Shown one piece after another: positions 53,982 to 64,000 of a DNA stretch of 64,000 nt. Under the pieces are notes generated by a model, which saw nothing but the letters and a program-made list of their open reading frames with translations, ran no database searches and had not been told where the DNA came from. This DNA comes from Caballeronia sordidicola (lineage in GTDB: Bacteria; Pseudomonadota; Gammaproteobacteria; Burkholderiales; Burkholderiaceae). The DNA is taken from the NCBI RefSeq assembly GCF_001544455.2, contig NZ_FCOC02000010.1, forward strand, positions 124,001 through 188,000, written 5' to 3'. The first letter of the stretch is position 1, and each line of letters opens with the position of its first letter. The position numbers and the translations under genes are program-made.

Positions 53982-55050
53982 ACTGCAATCGGCAGGCTTG
54001 CGTCTTGCCGATCCTGGCGCGGGCGTCAGCGTGGCAAGCCGGCGCGGCGGCGCGGGGCCGTCGGACCACAAGGCGGTGACCATCGACGGGGTGACGATCA
54101 TGGTGCCGGTGCATACCAGCACGGCATGGCGTTCGCCGTTCGTCGCGTCCGCGCCGGATGCAAGCGGCAGCAGCGCGTTGCTGCGTGGCGCCATTCCCAT
54201 CGCGAATATCAGCTTCCCGAAGGCGCCACGTTTCTACGCAATGCAAACCTTCGACGGCGTGCCCTACTCGCACATCGCGACCTTGCACGGGTCCGACGTG
54301 CTCGCGACAACGGTCCTGCAGACCTGCATCCGCTACGAAAGCCGCAAGAAGACCTGCAAGTTCTGCGCGATCGGCCAGTCGCTGGCAGCGGGCCGCACGA
54401 TCGCGCGCAAGACACCAGAGCAGTTGGCGGAAGTCGCGCGCGCAGCGGTCCTGCTCGACGGCGTCAAGCATATGGTCCTCACCACCGGCACGCCATCCAC
54501 GAAGGATCGCGGCGCGCAGATCCTGTGCGAGAGTGCATTTGCAATCAAGGCGGCGGTCGACTTGCCAATCCAGGCGCAATGCGAACCGCCCGACGACGAC
54601 AAGTGGTTCGAGCGCATGCGTGCAAGCGGTATCGATACGCTCGGCATGCACCTCGAAGTGGTCACGCTCGCGCTGCGCGAACAGATCATGCCGGGCAAGG
54701 CGAGCGTGCCGATCTCGCGCTACATGGAATCGTTCAGGGCGGCCGTCGCCGTGTTCGGTCGCGGCCAGGTGAGCACGTACATTCTCGCGGGGCTGGGAGA
54801 CACCGCTGAAGCCATTCTGTCGATATCGCGTGAACTCGTTGATATTGGCGTGTACCCGTTCGTGGTGCCGTTCGTGCCGATCAGCGGCACGCCGCTCGAA
54901 GATCATCCCGCGCCCTCGCCCGAATTCATGAAGTCCGTGCTGCAGCCGCTCGGCGCAATGGTGTCCGCAGGCGGCATGCGTTCGGGCGATATCAAGGCGG
55001 GCTGCGGCAAATGCGGCGCGTGTTCGTCGCTGTCGTCCTACGAGGTCTGA
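53926..55050 (+). CDS. MSMEG_0568-family radical SAM protein
   Basis: The 374-residue protein starts with TTG at 53926 (CGGGGG about 10 bases upstream) inside the end of the nitrilase gene. The presumed cluster-binding cysteines are C134, C144 and C147, that is CX9CX2C ([14 protein letters not shown]), instead of the classical CX3CX2C. Three more cysteines close the protein, C360, C363 and C366 (CX2CX2C). Segment [20 protein letters not shown] and [11 protein letters not shown] follow the barrel. Its reaction in the Nit1C system is unknown. Confidence 0.9.
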   Translation: MNANASETLSATSRQLMTELQSAGLRLADPGAGVSVASRRGGAGPSDHKAVTIDGVTIMVPVHTSTAWRSPFVASAPDASGSSALLRGAIPIANISFPKAPRFYAMQTFDGVPYSHIATLHGSDVLATTVLQTCIRYESRKKTCKFCAIGQSLAAGRTIARKTPEQLAEVARAAVLLDGVKHMVLTTGTPSTKDRGAQILCESAFAIKAAVDLPIQAQCEPPDDDKWFERMRASGIDTLGMHLEVVTLALREQIMPGKASVPISRYMESFRAAVAVFGRGQVSTYILAGLGDTAEAILSISRELVDIGVYPFVVPFVPISGTPLEDHPAPSPEFMKSVLQPLGAMVSAGGMRSGDIKAGCGKCGACSSLSSYEV

Positions 55051-55053
55051 ACC

Positions 55054-55614
55054 ATGCTCGCCGATACCGAAGACCTCGCCCGGCTCTACATGCCCGCCAG
55101 CTACACGATCAAGTGGATCACGCTGCCGTGGGAGGCGCGTGAGGCGTACAAGCTGCGCCGCGCGGTGTTCTGCGTCGAGCAAGGGATTTTTCCAGGCGAT
55201 GACCGCGATGAAATAGATGATCGCGCACAACTTCTTGTAGCTGTGAGCTGCGTAGGCGGAATGCCGGAACAGGTGGTCGGCACAGTGCGGATTCACGAGG
55301 ACGAACCGGACGTCTGGACCGGCTCGCGGCTCGCGGTGCACGCGGCGTTCCGGCGCCACGGTAAGATCGGCGCGACATTGATCAGGCTTGCAGTCAGCAG
55401 CGCGCATGCGCTGGGATGCAGGACCTTCCTCGCGCACGTGCAGAGCCAGAACGCGCCCTTGTTTCATTCGCTGCACTGGACCACGTTGTCTGAGGAACTT
55501 ATGCACGGACGGCCGCATCATCTCATGCGCGCAGACCTCGATTTTTACCCGCCGTGCATCACGCCCCATAGCGGTTTCGTGACACACTATTCGTCCTCGC
55601 GGAGCGCCGCATGA
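55054..55614 (+). CDS. MSMEG_0567/Sll0786-family GNAT N-acetyltransferase
   Basis: The 186-residue protein has a GNAT fold with FCVEQGIFPGDDRDEID near residue 35 and the acetyl-CoA-binding GSRLAVHAAFRRHGKIGATL near 90, the R/Q-X2-G-X-A/G pattern. It lies 3 bp after the radical SAM gene and overlaps the next gene by 4 bases. Acceptor unknown. Confidence 0.9.
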   Translation: MLADTEDLARLYMPASYTIKWITLPWEAREAYKLRRAVFCVEQGIFPGDDRDEIDDRAQLLVAVSCVGGMPEQVVGTVRIHEDEPDVWTGSRLAVHAAFRRHGKIGATLIRLAVSSAHALGCRTFLAHVQSQNAPLFHSLHWTTLSEELMHGRPHHLMRADLDFYPPCITPHSGFVTHYSSSRSAA

Positions 55615-56579
55615 ACGTGGCCGGCCTCGTCGCGGCGCTGAGGGAGACGCGCGGCTTTCGCCACAAGACGGACATAGCCGGCGTGATGTCCTCGCTTGCG
55701 CGGCACGGTTCAGGTTCGTCTTCGGCCATTGCCAATGGCGACGACTGCGCAGCTATTCCCGACGGCGACGGCTACCTGCTGTTCGCCATCGAAGGCATGG
55801 TCAGCGACTTCGTGCGCGACATGCCGTGGTTCGCGGGCTACAGCAGCGTGATGGTCAACGTCAGCGACATCTACGCGATGGGCGGCCGCCCCGTTGCCGT
55901 AGTCGACGCGCTCTGGAGTGACGGCTTGCAGCGTGCCGAAGATGTGCTTGCCGGCATGGCGGCGGCATCGCAGGCATATGGCGTGCCCATTGTGGGCGGA
56001 CATAGCAATACGCGCAGCGACCAGGCGCAACTGGCGGTATCGATTCTTGGACGCGCGAAGAAATTGCTGTCCAGTTTCAACGCGAGGCCCGGCGATCGTC
56101 TGATGATGGCGGTCGATCTGCGCGGTCGCTTCGAAGATCCCTATCCGTTCTGGAACGCGTCGGTGGGTGCGCCTGCAGAACGCTTGCGTGCGGACCTCGA
56201 AATCCTTTCCACACTTGCAGAAAGCGGTCTCTGCGATGCCGCCAAGGACATCAGCATGGCCGGAGCCTTGGGCACGGCGTTGATGCTGCTGGAATGCTCG
56301 CGGGTTGGCGCAAGCATTGATCTATCACGCTTGCCCGCGCCCGCTGGGGTCGAGCGCTTGCGATGGCTGACCGCGTTTCCCAGCTTCGGCTTTGTGATGT
56401 CCGTGCGTGAAGAAAACGTTACGCGCGTCGAACAGATGTTCAGGGAACGCGAGCTCGCCTGCGCGGTGATCGGCACCGTGAACGCCTCGCGCAAGGTCTC
56501 GCTTCATGATGGTGACGACACAGCGCAGTTATGGAACTTCGAGGATGAAGCGTTCATAACGTCAGGGGGAACGACGTAA
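55611..56579 (+). CDS. Sll0787-family AIR synthase-like protein
   Basis: The 322-residue protein has the PurM/AIR-synthase/thiamine-monophosphate-kinase-like fold: NGDDCAAIPDGDGYLLFAIE, then VNVSDIYAMGGRPVAVVDAL and GGHSNTRSDQ. These proteins use ATP on small molecules. It overlaps its neighbours by 4 bases and 1 base, so it is part of a tightly coupled operon. Its substrate in Nit1C is not known. Confidence 0.9.
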   Translation: MNVAGLVAALRETRGFRHKTDIAGVMSSLARHGSGSSSAIANGDDCAAIPDGDGYLLFAIEGMVSDFVRDMPWFAGYSSVMVNVSDIYAMGGRPVAVVDALWSDGLQRAEDVLAGMAAASQAYGVPIVGGHSNTRSDQAQLAVSILGRAKKLLSSFNARPGDRLMMAVDLRGRFEDPYPFWNASVGAPAERLRADLEILSTLAESGLCDAAKDISMAGALGTALMLLECSRVGASIDLSRLPAPAGVERLRWLTAFPSFGFVMSVREENVTRVEQMFRERELACAVIGTVNASRKVSLHDGDDTAQLWNFEDEAFITSGGTT

Positions 56580-58012
56580 TGCGCGTCGCTCTCACCACGC
56601 ATTCGGTCAATCCGCGCGGCGGCGTGGTGCACGCGCTCGAACTTGCCAGCGCGCTTGTGGAAGCAGGCCACGACGTCACGATCTTCGCGCCTGCAGCGCC
56701 GGGAGAATCGCTCTTTCGCGAGCCGCCATGCAGGGTGATTCTCGCCACCATCGAAGGCTCGCAGCAGAACACGGTGGCCATGGTGGATGCGCGTCTGCGC
56801 GCCTTGAAGGCCAGCTTGAAAGCTTGCGATCCTGGCAGCTTCGACGTGTTGCACGCACAAGACAGCATCAGCGGGAACGCGCTCGCCGAACTCAGGGAAG
56901 AAGGAGCAATAGCGGGTTTTATCCGCACGGTTCACCATCTGGACCACTTCGACAACCCGCGCCTCGCCGCGTGGCAAACGCGCGCATGGAGAGATGCGGA
57001 TCGCGTGCTGTGCGTAAGCGAGATGTGGACACGCGTCATGCGAGACACGTACGGAATCGATGCCGTCATGATATCGAATGGTGTCGACCTGTCACGTTAC
57101 TCCGCCCAGCGCACACCTCAGGACGCGGCTTTGGATATCCACGGATCGCCGGTTGTCCTGGCCGTTGGCGGCATTGAAGCCCGTAAGAATACAGCCACGC
57201 TGCTCGACGCATTCGCGGAACTCATTCAACGCTTCCCGCAAGCCCGACTTGTAATCGCGGGCGGTGCAAGTCTGCTTGACCACAACGCATACGCGCTCGC
57301 CTTCATGCAACGCGTGGCGGCGCTTGGCCTCGACCATGCGGTGACAGTAACAGGACCACTTGACGACGCGCACATGCCAGCGCTGTTCCGCCGGGCCGAC
57401 GTCCTCGCGATGGTTTCGCTACGTGAAGGCTTCGGCCTCGTCGTGCTCGAAGCCCTTGCAAGCGGCACGCCGGTGGTGGCGTCCCGCATTGCGCCGTTCA
57501 CCGAATATCTCGACGACACAACCTGTTGCTGGGCAACGCCCACCGATGCTGCATCGATTGCAGACGCCCTTGAGCGCGTTATCCGTGGCCGTCATCAGAC
57601 CGATTTCACGCACGCCGTGCCCGCGCTGCTTGCGCGCATGAGCTGGCAAGCGTCGGCGCGAAAGCATCTCGACATCTATGGCAGTTTGCTTGCAAGCCGC
57701 ACTCTCAACACACTTCAGGAACCCGCCATGCCGGTCATGCACTTTCGAATCCAGTGGCCCGATAACAGCGAAGAGAACTGCTATTCGCCTTCCCAGGTCG
57801 TCAGCGATTTCTTCACGCCAGGCCAGGATTATCCCGTCGATGACTTCCTCTTGCGTGCGCGCGAAGCATTGAACATCGCATCCGAACGCGTGCGTGAGAA
57901 GTACGGCTTCGCGTGCTCGGCAGCCATGGACCAGCTCGCGAAAATCGAGGTCGACGCAGAACGTTTCATGGACGAACCCGACGCCCGGGTCAAGGTCATC
58001 GCGCTCGTCTGA
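56579..58012 (+). CDS. Fused MSMEG_0565-family glycosyltransferase and MSMEG_0570-family nitrogen starvation protein
   Basis: The 477-residue frame contains a GT4-type glycosyltransferase (residues 1 to about 375: TTHSVNPRGGVVHALELASA, then VGGIEARKNTATLLDAF and the E-X7-E region REGFGLVVLEALASGTPV). Residue 384 starts MPVMHFRIQWPDNSEENCYS, the beginning of the roughly 94-residue MSMEG_0570 protein, in the same frame with no stop between. In other Nit1C clusters these are usually separate genes. AGGA lies 7 bases before the internal ATG at 57728, so the second domain could also be translated alone. The sugar acceptor is unknown. Confidence 0.85.
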   Translation: MRVALTTHSVNPRGGVVHALELASALVEAGHDVTIFAPAAPGESLFREPPCRVILATIEGSQQNTVAMVDARLRALKASLKACDPGSFDVLHAQDSISGNALAELREEGAIAGFIRTVHHLDHFDNPRLAAWQTRAWRDADRVLCVSEMWTRVMRDTYGIDAVMISNGVDLSRYSAQRTPQDAALDIHGSPVVLAVGGIEARKNTATLLDAFAELIQRFPQARLVIAGGASLLDHNAYALAFMQRVAALGLDHAVTVTGPLDDAHMPALFRRADVLAMVSLREGFGLVVLEALASGTPVVASRIAPFTEYLDDTTCCWATPTDAASIADALERVIRGRHQTDFTHAVPALLARMSWQASARKHLDIYGSLLASRTLNTLQEPAMPVMHFRIQWPDNSEENCYSPSQVVSDFFTPGQDYPVDDFLLRAREALNIASERVREKYGFACSAAMDQLAKIEVDAERFMDEPDARVKVIALV

Positions 58013-58041
58013 GCGCCGCCATTTTTTATCGAGGACGCATC

Positions 58042-59316
58042 ATGTCGCACCTATCAGCGAACACGACGCACTACAGCGTGATAGTAGTGGGCGGCGGACA
58101 AGCAGGTCTGTCCGCGAGCTACTATCTCAAGCAGGCGGGTATCGATCATCTCGTGCTGGAAAAAAACACCATCACGCACACGTGGCGCTCGCAACGCTGG
58201 GATGCGTTCTGCCTTGTCACGCCGAACTGGCAATGCGCATTGCCTGGTTATCCGTACGCTGGCGACGACCCTCATGGTTTCATGAAAAAGGACGAGATCG
58301 TTGCGTACCTCGACGGCTTCATTAAGGCCGTCGATGCGCCCGTCATGGAGCATACGGAAGTTCAGCGGGTCGTGAGGAATGACGAAGGCGGCTTCAGCGT
58401 GTCGACCAGTCAGGGGCAGTTCACAGCGGACCAGATCGTGATTGCATCGGGCGGATATCACACGCCGATCGTGCCGCGCATGGCCGAGCGGCTGCCGCGT
58501 TCGATCATGCAGGTGCAGTCGTCGGAATATCGAAATCCGCAGTCACTGCCTGGCGGCGCCGTGCTTGTTGTCGGCTCGGGCCAGTCGGGCGCGCAGATTG
58601 CCGAGGACCTACATCTCGCGGGAAGAAAGGTGATCCTCGCCGTAGGCGAAGCGCCGCGATGCGCACGCTTCTACAGGGGCCGTGACGTGGTCGACTGGCT
58701 TGCAGACATGAAGTACTACGACATGCCCGTGGAGCAGCATCCGTTGCGCGAAGGCGTACGCGACAACACCAATCACTACGTGACCGGCCGTGATGGCGGA
58801 CGCGATATCGACCTGCGCAAGTTCGCCGCCGAAGGCATGGAACTGTATGGCCGATTGCAGGATTTGCGGGACGGCGTGCTGCACTTCGCGCCAAACCTCA
58901 CCGAGAATCTCGACTGCGCCGACCAGACATTCAATGGCATCAACGCGGGAATCGATGCGTTTATTGAAAAGAACGGTATCGATGCACCGCCGGGATGGCG
59001 CTACGAACCCATATGGTCACCTGCTGAAGAACGCACCACGCTGGACCTTCAGGCGAGTGGTATTGGTTCAGTCGTCTGGTGTATCGGCTTTACGCCAGAC
59101 TTCAGTTGGCTCGACGCGCCCATCTTCAATGGCCGTGGTTACCCCGCCCACACGCGCGGCGTTACACCGGTCGACGGCATCTATTTCGTTGGCTTGCCGT
59201 GGTTGCACACATGGGGTTCGGGACGTTTTTCGGGCGTGGCGCGCGACGCCGAGTATGTCGTGAACAAGGTTGCTGCGTATCGGAAGATCACGGCGCACGA
59301 TGAAATCACGGCGTGA
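58042..59316 (+). CDS. MSMEG_0569-family flavin-dependent oxidoreductase
   Basis: The 424-residue protein is a two-dinucleotide-domain monooxygenase-like flavoprotein. The FAD-binding VVVGGGQAGLSASYYLKQAG is at about 13-32 and the second nucleotide motif VLVVGSGQSGAQIAEDLHLA near 175. It resembles Baeyer-Villiger/N-hydroxylating enzymes. The ATG at 58042 follows GAGGAC, 29 bp after the fused GT gene. It completes the Nit1C operon; its oxidation step is not known. Confidence 0.92.
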   Translation: MSHLSANTTHYSVIVVGGGQAGLSASYYLKQAGIDHLVLEKNTITHTWRSQRWDAFCLVTPNWQCALPGYPYAGDDPHGFMKKDEIVAYLDGFIKAVDAPVMEHTEVQRVVRNDEGGFSVSTSQGQFTADQIVIASGGYHTPIVPRMAERLPRSIMQVQSSEYRNPQSLPGGAVLVVGSGQSGAQIAEDLHLAGRKVILAVGEAPRCARFYRGRDVVDWLADMKYYDMPVEQHPLREGVRDNTNHYVTGRDGGRDIDLRKFAAEGMELYGRLQDLRDGVLHFAPNLTENLDCADQTFNGINAGIDAFIEKNGIDAPPGWRYEPIWSPAEERTTLDLQASGIGSVVWCIGFTPDFSWLDAPIFNGRGYPAHTRGVTPVDGIYFVGLPWLHTWGSGRFSGVARDAEYVVNKVAAYRKITAHDEITA

Positions 59317-59343
59317 AAAAGCCGGCGCACAGAGGCGCCGGCT
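59316..59343. terminator. Terminator between Nit1C and hydA (convergent)
   Basis: AGCCGGCGC pairs with GCGCCGGCT around a six-base loop. On the minus strand it is followed by TTTTT, so it should end the hydA transcript, and it may also stop the Nit1C transcript. Confidence 0.7.
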
Positions 59344-59363
59344 CCCGGAATCCCTCGTGAATC

Positions 59364-60878
<1,515 letters not shown>

Positions 60879-60885
60879 TTAAATC

Positions 60886-62394
60886 TCAGGCGCGAACCAC
60901 GCGCGCCGTCGGGCTCTTGCCCATCTTCATCCATGCGCCATACACAATCGACGCAAGCGCCAGTCCCACGAACCACGCGTAGGTATAGAGCGTGTTGAAA
61001 AACGCTGGCACGTTGGGAAACGATGCGGGAAATGCCGTATGCAGGAAGCCCGGCAAGTTCGGCAAGACGCCCACGATCAGCGCGACCACGGCCGCCATGT
61101 TCCATCCTCCGGTGTAGCTGTACTCGCCGTTTTCATCGAAGAGTTCGCGCGTGTCAAGCCGCGTTCCGCGGATCAGGAAGTAGTCGACCATCAGAATGCC
61201 GGCAACCGGTCCGAGCAACGCGGAATACCCCACGAGCCACGTAAAAATATATCCCTGCGTGGTCGCGAGAATCTTCCAGGGCATCATGACGATCGCGATC
61301 AACGCCGTGATCATGCCGCCCACGCGATACGAAATGCGCTTGGGCCACAGGCTCGAAAAGTCATACGCGGGACCCACGAGATTCGCGGCGAGATTGCAAC
61401 TCATGGTGTCGAGCGTCAGGATGATCAGCGCCACGCCCACGCCTATGCCCGTCATGCGGCTCGTGAGATCTATCGGGTCCCAGATCGCCTTGCCATAGAT
61501 CACCACCGTCGCCGACGTCACCACGACCGAGATCACGGACAGCAGCGCCATGGGCGCCGGCAAGCCGATCGATTGCCCGATGATCTGGTCTTTTTGCGAG
61601 CGCGCGAATCGCGTGAAGTCGGGAATGTTCAGCGCAAGCGTGGCCCAGAAACCGACCATGGCGGTGAGTCCCGGCCAGAATGTGGTCCAGAACAAACCTT
61701 CCTTCTTGCCGCCCGCCACGAACTGCGAAGGCTGCGCGAGCATGGCGCCCACACCGCCCGCCTTCGATGTCGCCCACCATACGAGCGCGAGGCACATGAC
61801 AATCTTGATCGGCGCGGACCAGCTTTCAAGGAAGCGGATGGAGTCGGTGCCACGCAAGATAAAGTAAAGCTGGATCAGCCAGAAGAACAGGAAACACGCG
61901 AGTTGCCCGAGCGAGATGTCGAGAAAAGGCAATGGCGCGCCGTGCGTCGTGTTACCGGCCAGGATATTGAGCAGGGTATAGATGGCGCTTCCGCCCAGCC
62001 ACGTCTGAATGCCGTACCAGCCGCACGCAACGATTGCCCGCAGCAAGGCCGGAAGTCGCGCGCCCTTCGTCCCGAAGGACGAGCGCACCAGCACGGCGTA
62101 CGGAATGCCGTGCTTGGCGCCCGCGTGGCCCACGAGCAGCATGGGAACGAGCACGATCATGTTGCCGAGCAACACGGTTATCACCGCCTGCCACGGCGAC
62201 ATGCCCTCTTCGGTCAGGCCGGCGGCGAGCATGTACGACGCAATGTTCATCACCATGCCAACCCAGAGCGCCGCGAAGTGATACCACTTCCAGGTGCGCT
62301 GCGCGGCGCTGGTCGGCGCCAGGTCGTCGTTATATAAACTGCTGCTGGCGCCGGCCGCGAACTGCGGGTCGACGGAATGCGCTGTCTGCTTCAT
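60886..62394 (-). CDS. NCS1-family nucleobase:cation symporter
   Basis: The 502-residue membrane protein has about 12 helices and NCS1 features: NDDLAPTSAAQRTWKWYHFA near the N-terminus, MVMNIASYMLAAGL, and NIPDFTRFARSQKDQIIGQ. NCS1 proteins import uracil, thymine, allantoin, hydantoin or cytosine. Between preA and hydA, uracil/thymine or hydantoin is the likely cargo. It lies 43 bp upstream of hydA. Confidence 0.92.
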   Translation of the reverse strand: MKQTAHSVDPQFAAGASSSLYNDDLAPTSAAQRTWKWYHFAALWVGMVMNIASYMLAAGLTEEGMSPWQAVITVLLGNMIVLVPMLLVGHAGAKHGIPYAVLVRSSFGTKGARLPALLRAIVACGWYGIQTWLGGSAIYTLLNILAGNTTHGAPLPFLDISLGQLACFLFFWLIQLYFILRGTDSIRFLESWSAPIKIVMCLALVWWATSKAGGVGAMLAQPSQFVAGGKKEGLFWTTFWPGLTAMVGFWATLALNIPDFTRFARSQKDQIIGQSIGLPAPMALLSVISVVVTSATVVIYGKAIWDPIDLTSRMTGIGVGVALIILTLDTMSCNLAANLVGPAYDFSSLWPKRISYRVGGMITALIAIVMMPWKILATTQGYIFTWLVGYSALLGPVAGILMVDYFLIRGTRLDTRELFDENGEYSYTGGWNMAAVVALIVGVLPNLPGFLHTAFPASFPNVPAFFNTLYTYAWFVGLALASIVYGAWMKMGKSPTARVVRA

Positions 62395-62513
62395 CGGGTT
62401 GATCTCCTCAAGATCGTTGCGGTCCGCGCCCGGATCGGTTTGTAACTCATTTCGGGCGTCGGCCGTCTGGGGACGTTGGGTGACAAGCGCTGTTTATCGA
62501 AAACTTCTGAACG

Positions 62514-63806
62514 CTAGGCGGCCTTGACGCTTTCTTCAACGTCCGCGGCCACGCGCGCCGGATTGTTCGGGTGTGTCGTCCAGTTCGCATAGTCGCCCGC
62601 GTCCACGCGTTCCATGGTGATGCATTGCTCGACCGGACACACATGCATGCATAAATTGCACCCGACGCATTCGGAATCCATCACCTCGAAATGGCGCTTG
62701 CCGTCTTTCTCGCGCATGATCGCCTGATGCGCGGTGTCTTCGCAAGCGATGTGACAAAGACCGCATTGAATGCACTTGTCCTGGTCGATGCGCGCCTTGA
62801 TGTCGTACTTCAGGTTCAGGTATTTCCAGTCGGTGACATTCTGCACCGCACGTCCACGAATATCGTCGAGCGTGGCGTAGCCTTTTTCATCCATCCAGTT
62901 GGACAGGCCATCGGCGAGATCGGCGACGATCCGGAACCCGTAGTGCATCGCGGCCGTGCAGACCTGCACGTTGCCCGCGCCCAGCACCATGAATTCGGCG
63001 GCGTCGCGCCACGTCGAAATACCGCCGATTCCCGAGATGGGCAAATCCGGCGTTTCAGGATCACGCGAAATTTCAGCGACCATGTTCAAGGCAATCGGTT
63101 TTACAGCCGGGCCGCAGTATCCACCATGTGTGCCCTTGCCGTCGACTGTCGGCATGGGCGCCATGACGTCGAGATCGACGGCGACGATCGAATTGATGGT
63201 ATTGATGAGCGACACGGCGTCCGCCCCGCCCTTGTACGCGGCCCGCGCGCTCGTGCGGATATCGCTGATATTCGGCGTCAGCTTCACAATGCATGGCAAC
63301 CGCGTGCCTTCCTTGACCCAGCGCGTGACCATTTCTACGTATTCGGGCACCTGGCCGACCGCCGCGCCCATGCCGCGCTCGCTCATGCCGTGCGGACAGC
63401 CGAAATTCAGTTCCACGCCATCGGCGCCCGTGTCTTCCACGAGCGGCAGGATCCATTTCCAGTCGCGCTCGTTGCACGGCACCATCAGGGAGACGATCAG
63501 CGCGCGATCCGGCCAGTCGCGTTTGACCTCCCTGATTTCTTTCAGGTTGATATCGAGCGGACGGTCCGTGATCAACTCGATGTTGTTCAACCCCGCGATG
63601 CGCTGGCCGTTCCACTGGACCGCGCCATAACGGGAACTCACGTTCACCACGTGCGGATCGAGGCCCAGCGTTTTCCAGACCGCGCCGCCCCAGCCCGCCT
63701 CGAACGCGCGGTTGACGTTGTAGGCTTTGTCGGTGGGTGGTGCGGATGCGAGCCAGAAAGGATTCGGCGATGTGATGCCAACAAACGTGCTGCGAAGATC
63801 GGCCAT
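62514..63806 (-). CDS. preA: NAD-dependent dihydropyrimidine dehydrogenase subunit PreA
   Basis: The 430-residue protein has an FMN-binding dihydroorotate-dehydrogenase-like barrel (STFVGITSPNPFWLASAPPT at the start, ELNFGCPHGMSERGMG near 150) and a C-terminal domain with two [4Fe-4S] motifs, CIQCGLCHIAC and CVGCNLCMHVC, each CX2CX2CX3C. With PreT it reduces uracil and thymine to the dihydro forms using NADH. It lies 29 bp after the preT end. Confidence 0.95.
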   Translation of the reverse strand: MADLRSTFVGITSPNPFWLASAPPTDKAYNVNRAFEAGWGGAVWKTLGLDPHVVNVSSRYGAVQWNGQRIAGLNNIELITDRPLDINLKEIREVKRDWPDRALIVSLMVPCNERDWKWILPLVEDTGADGVELNFGCPHGMSERGMGAAVGQVPEYVEMVTRWVKEGTRLPCIVKLTPNISDIRTSARAAYKGGADAVSLINTINSIVAVDLDVMAPMPTVDGKGTHGGYCGPAVKPIALNMVAEISRDPETPDLPISGIGGISTWRDAAEFMVLGAGNVQVCTAAMHYGFRIVADLADGLSNWMDEKGYATLDDIRGRAVQNVTDWKYLNLKYDIKARIDQDKCIQCGLCHIACEDTAHQAIMREKDGKRHFEVMDSECVGCNLCMHVCPVEQCITMERVDAGDYANWTTHPNNPARVAADVEESVKAA

Positions 63807-63835
63807 GGGCTGGCTCCGTTATCGTGGGATATTTT

Positions 63836-64000
63836 TTAAGCAGCCTTGATGGCCGTCGCTGCAAAGGACGCATGGATGGCTTGTGCCGCGAGCTTGCCGT
63901 CCTGCACGGCCTGCACCGTCAGATCCATACCGCCATGCGCCGCGCAATCGCCTCCTGCCCAGACGTCCGGAAGCGTTGTGCGGCCGCTGGCGTCCACTGC
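63836..64000 (-). CDS. preT: Partial CDS: C-terminal end of dihydropyrimidine dehydrogenase subunit PreT
   Basis: The stop codon TAA reads at 63836-63838 on the minus strand and the frame runs open to the window edge, about 54 residues. The visible LPDVWAGGDCAAHGGMDLTV is the usual second FAD-binding segment of glutamate-synthase-small-subunit-like oxidoreductases, and PreT is expected from the adjacent preA. The N-terminal part lies outside the window. Confidence 0.85.
   Translation of the reverse strand, partial: AVDASGRTTLPDVWAGGDCAAHGGMDLTVQAVQDGKLAAQAIHASFAATAIKAA

Noticed and set aside
57913..58041. Upstream extension of the flavoprotein into the preceding gene
   Set aside because: The FAD-binding motif and the GAGGAC ribosome binding site support the start at 58042.

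Overview
The window is a high-GC chromosomal segment of a beta-proteobacterium, most likely Burkholderiaceae (Caballeronia/Paraburkholderia-like). This rests on tandem DUF4148 genes, a Burkholderia-type general porin, a PreTA/hydA pyrimidine cluster, a Nit1C nitrilase cluster and a double-length UvrA. I saw no rRNA, tRNA, CRISPR array, insertion sequence or phage gene. The segment reads as dense metabolic chromosome with many LysR/IclR-controlled catabolic units.

Layout. 1-4 kb: a divergent LysR regulator and a two-gene operon (L-2-keto-3-deoxyarabonate dehydratase-like enzyme plus alpha-ketoglutarate semialdehyde dehydrogenase) that would turn a pentonate intermediate into 2-oxoglutarate. 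4-7 kb: a zinc-ribbon/proline-rich membrane protein and a lone TAXI solute-binding protein. 7-14 kb (minus strand): two alpha-glucan-type glycosidases, a SnoaL-like protein, a DUF445 membrane protein and an ACT protein. 14-20.3 kb: cyanase, overlapping tail-to-tail with a 1945-residue tandem UvrA preceded by a perfect LexA box. 20.5-26 kb: RidA, IclR, SelA-like PLP enzyme, porin, GntP permease and a LysR gene, a probable catabolic locus of unknown substrate. 27-28.6 kb: zwf. 28.7-40.5 kb: a sulfur block with metNIQ, an FMN reductase, a second metQ, and ssuBCD with two ssuA genes and a TOBE mini-protein.

40.7-46.7 kb: a trypsin-like protease, then an ECF sigma/anti-sigma/catalase-like peroxidase/cytochrome b561 operon, a second anti-sigma-like gene and two DUF4148 genes. 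Three of these transcription units share an almost identical promoter-like element (GGAATA-N16/17-GTT), which suggests a local ECF regulon. 46.8-50.6 kb: YjbQ, an aspartate carbamoyltransferase with an N-terminal helix-turn-helix-like extension and a duplicated palindrome, a small conserved protein, an Asp/Glu racemase and a CDP-diacylglycerol pyrophosphatase. 50.6-52 kb: a MocR-type regulator broken by one frameshift.

52.4-59.3 kb: a complete Nit1C cluster (MSMEG_0572 protein, nitrilase, radical SAM, GNAT, AIR-synthase-like, glycosyltransferase, MSMEG_0570, flavin oxidoreductase) behind a near-consensus sigma-54 promoter with upstream NtrC-like half-sites. The glycosyltransferase and MSMEG_0570 domains are one continuous reading frame here. 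59.4-64 kb (minus strand): reductive pyrimidine catabolism (hydA, NCS1 transporter, preA and the C-terminal end of preT). With cyanase and Nit1C, this part of the chromosome is rich in functions for scavenging nitrogen from nitriles, cyanide/cyanate and pyrimidines.
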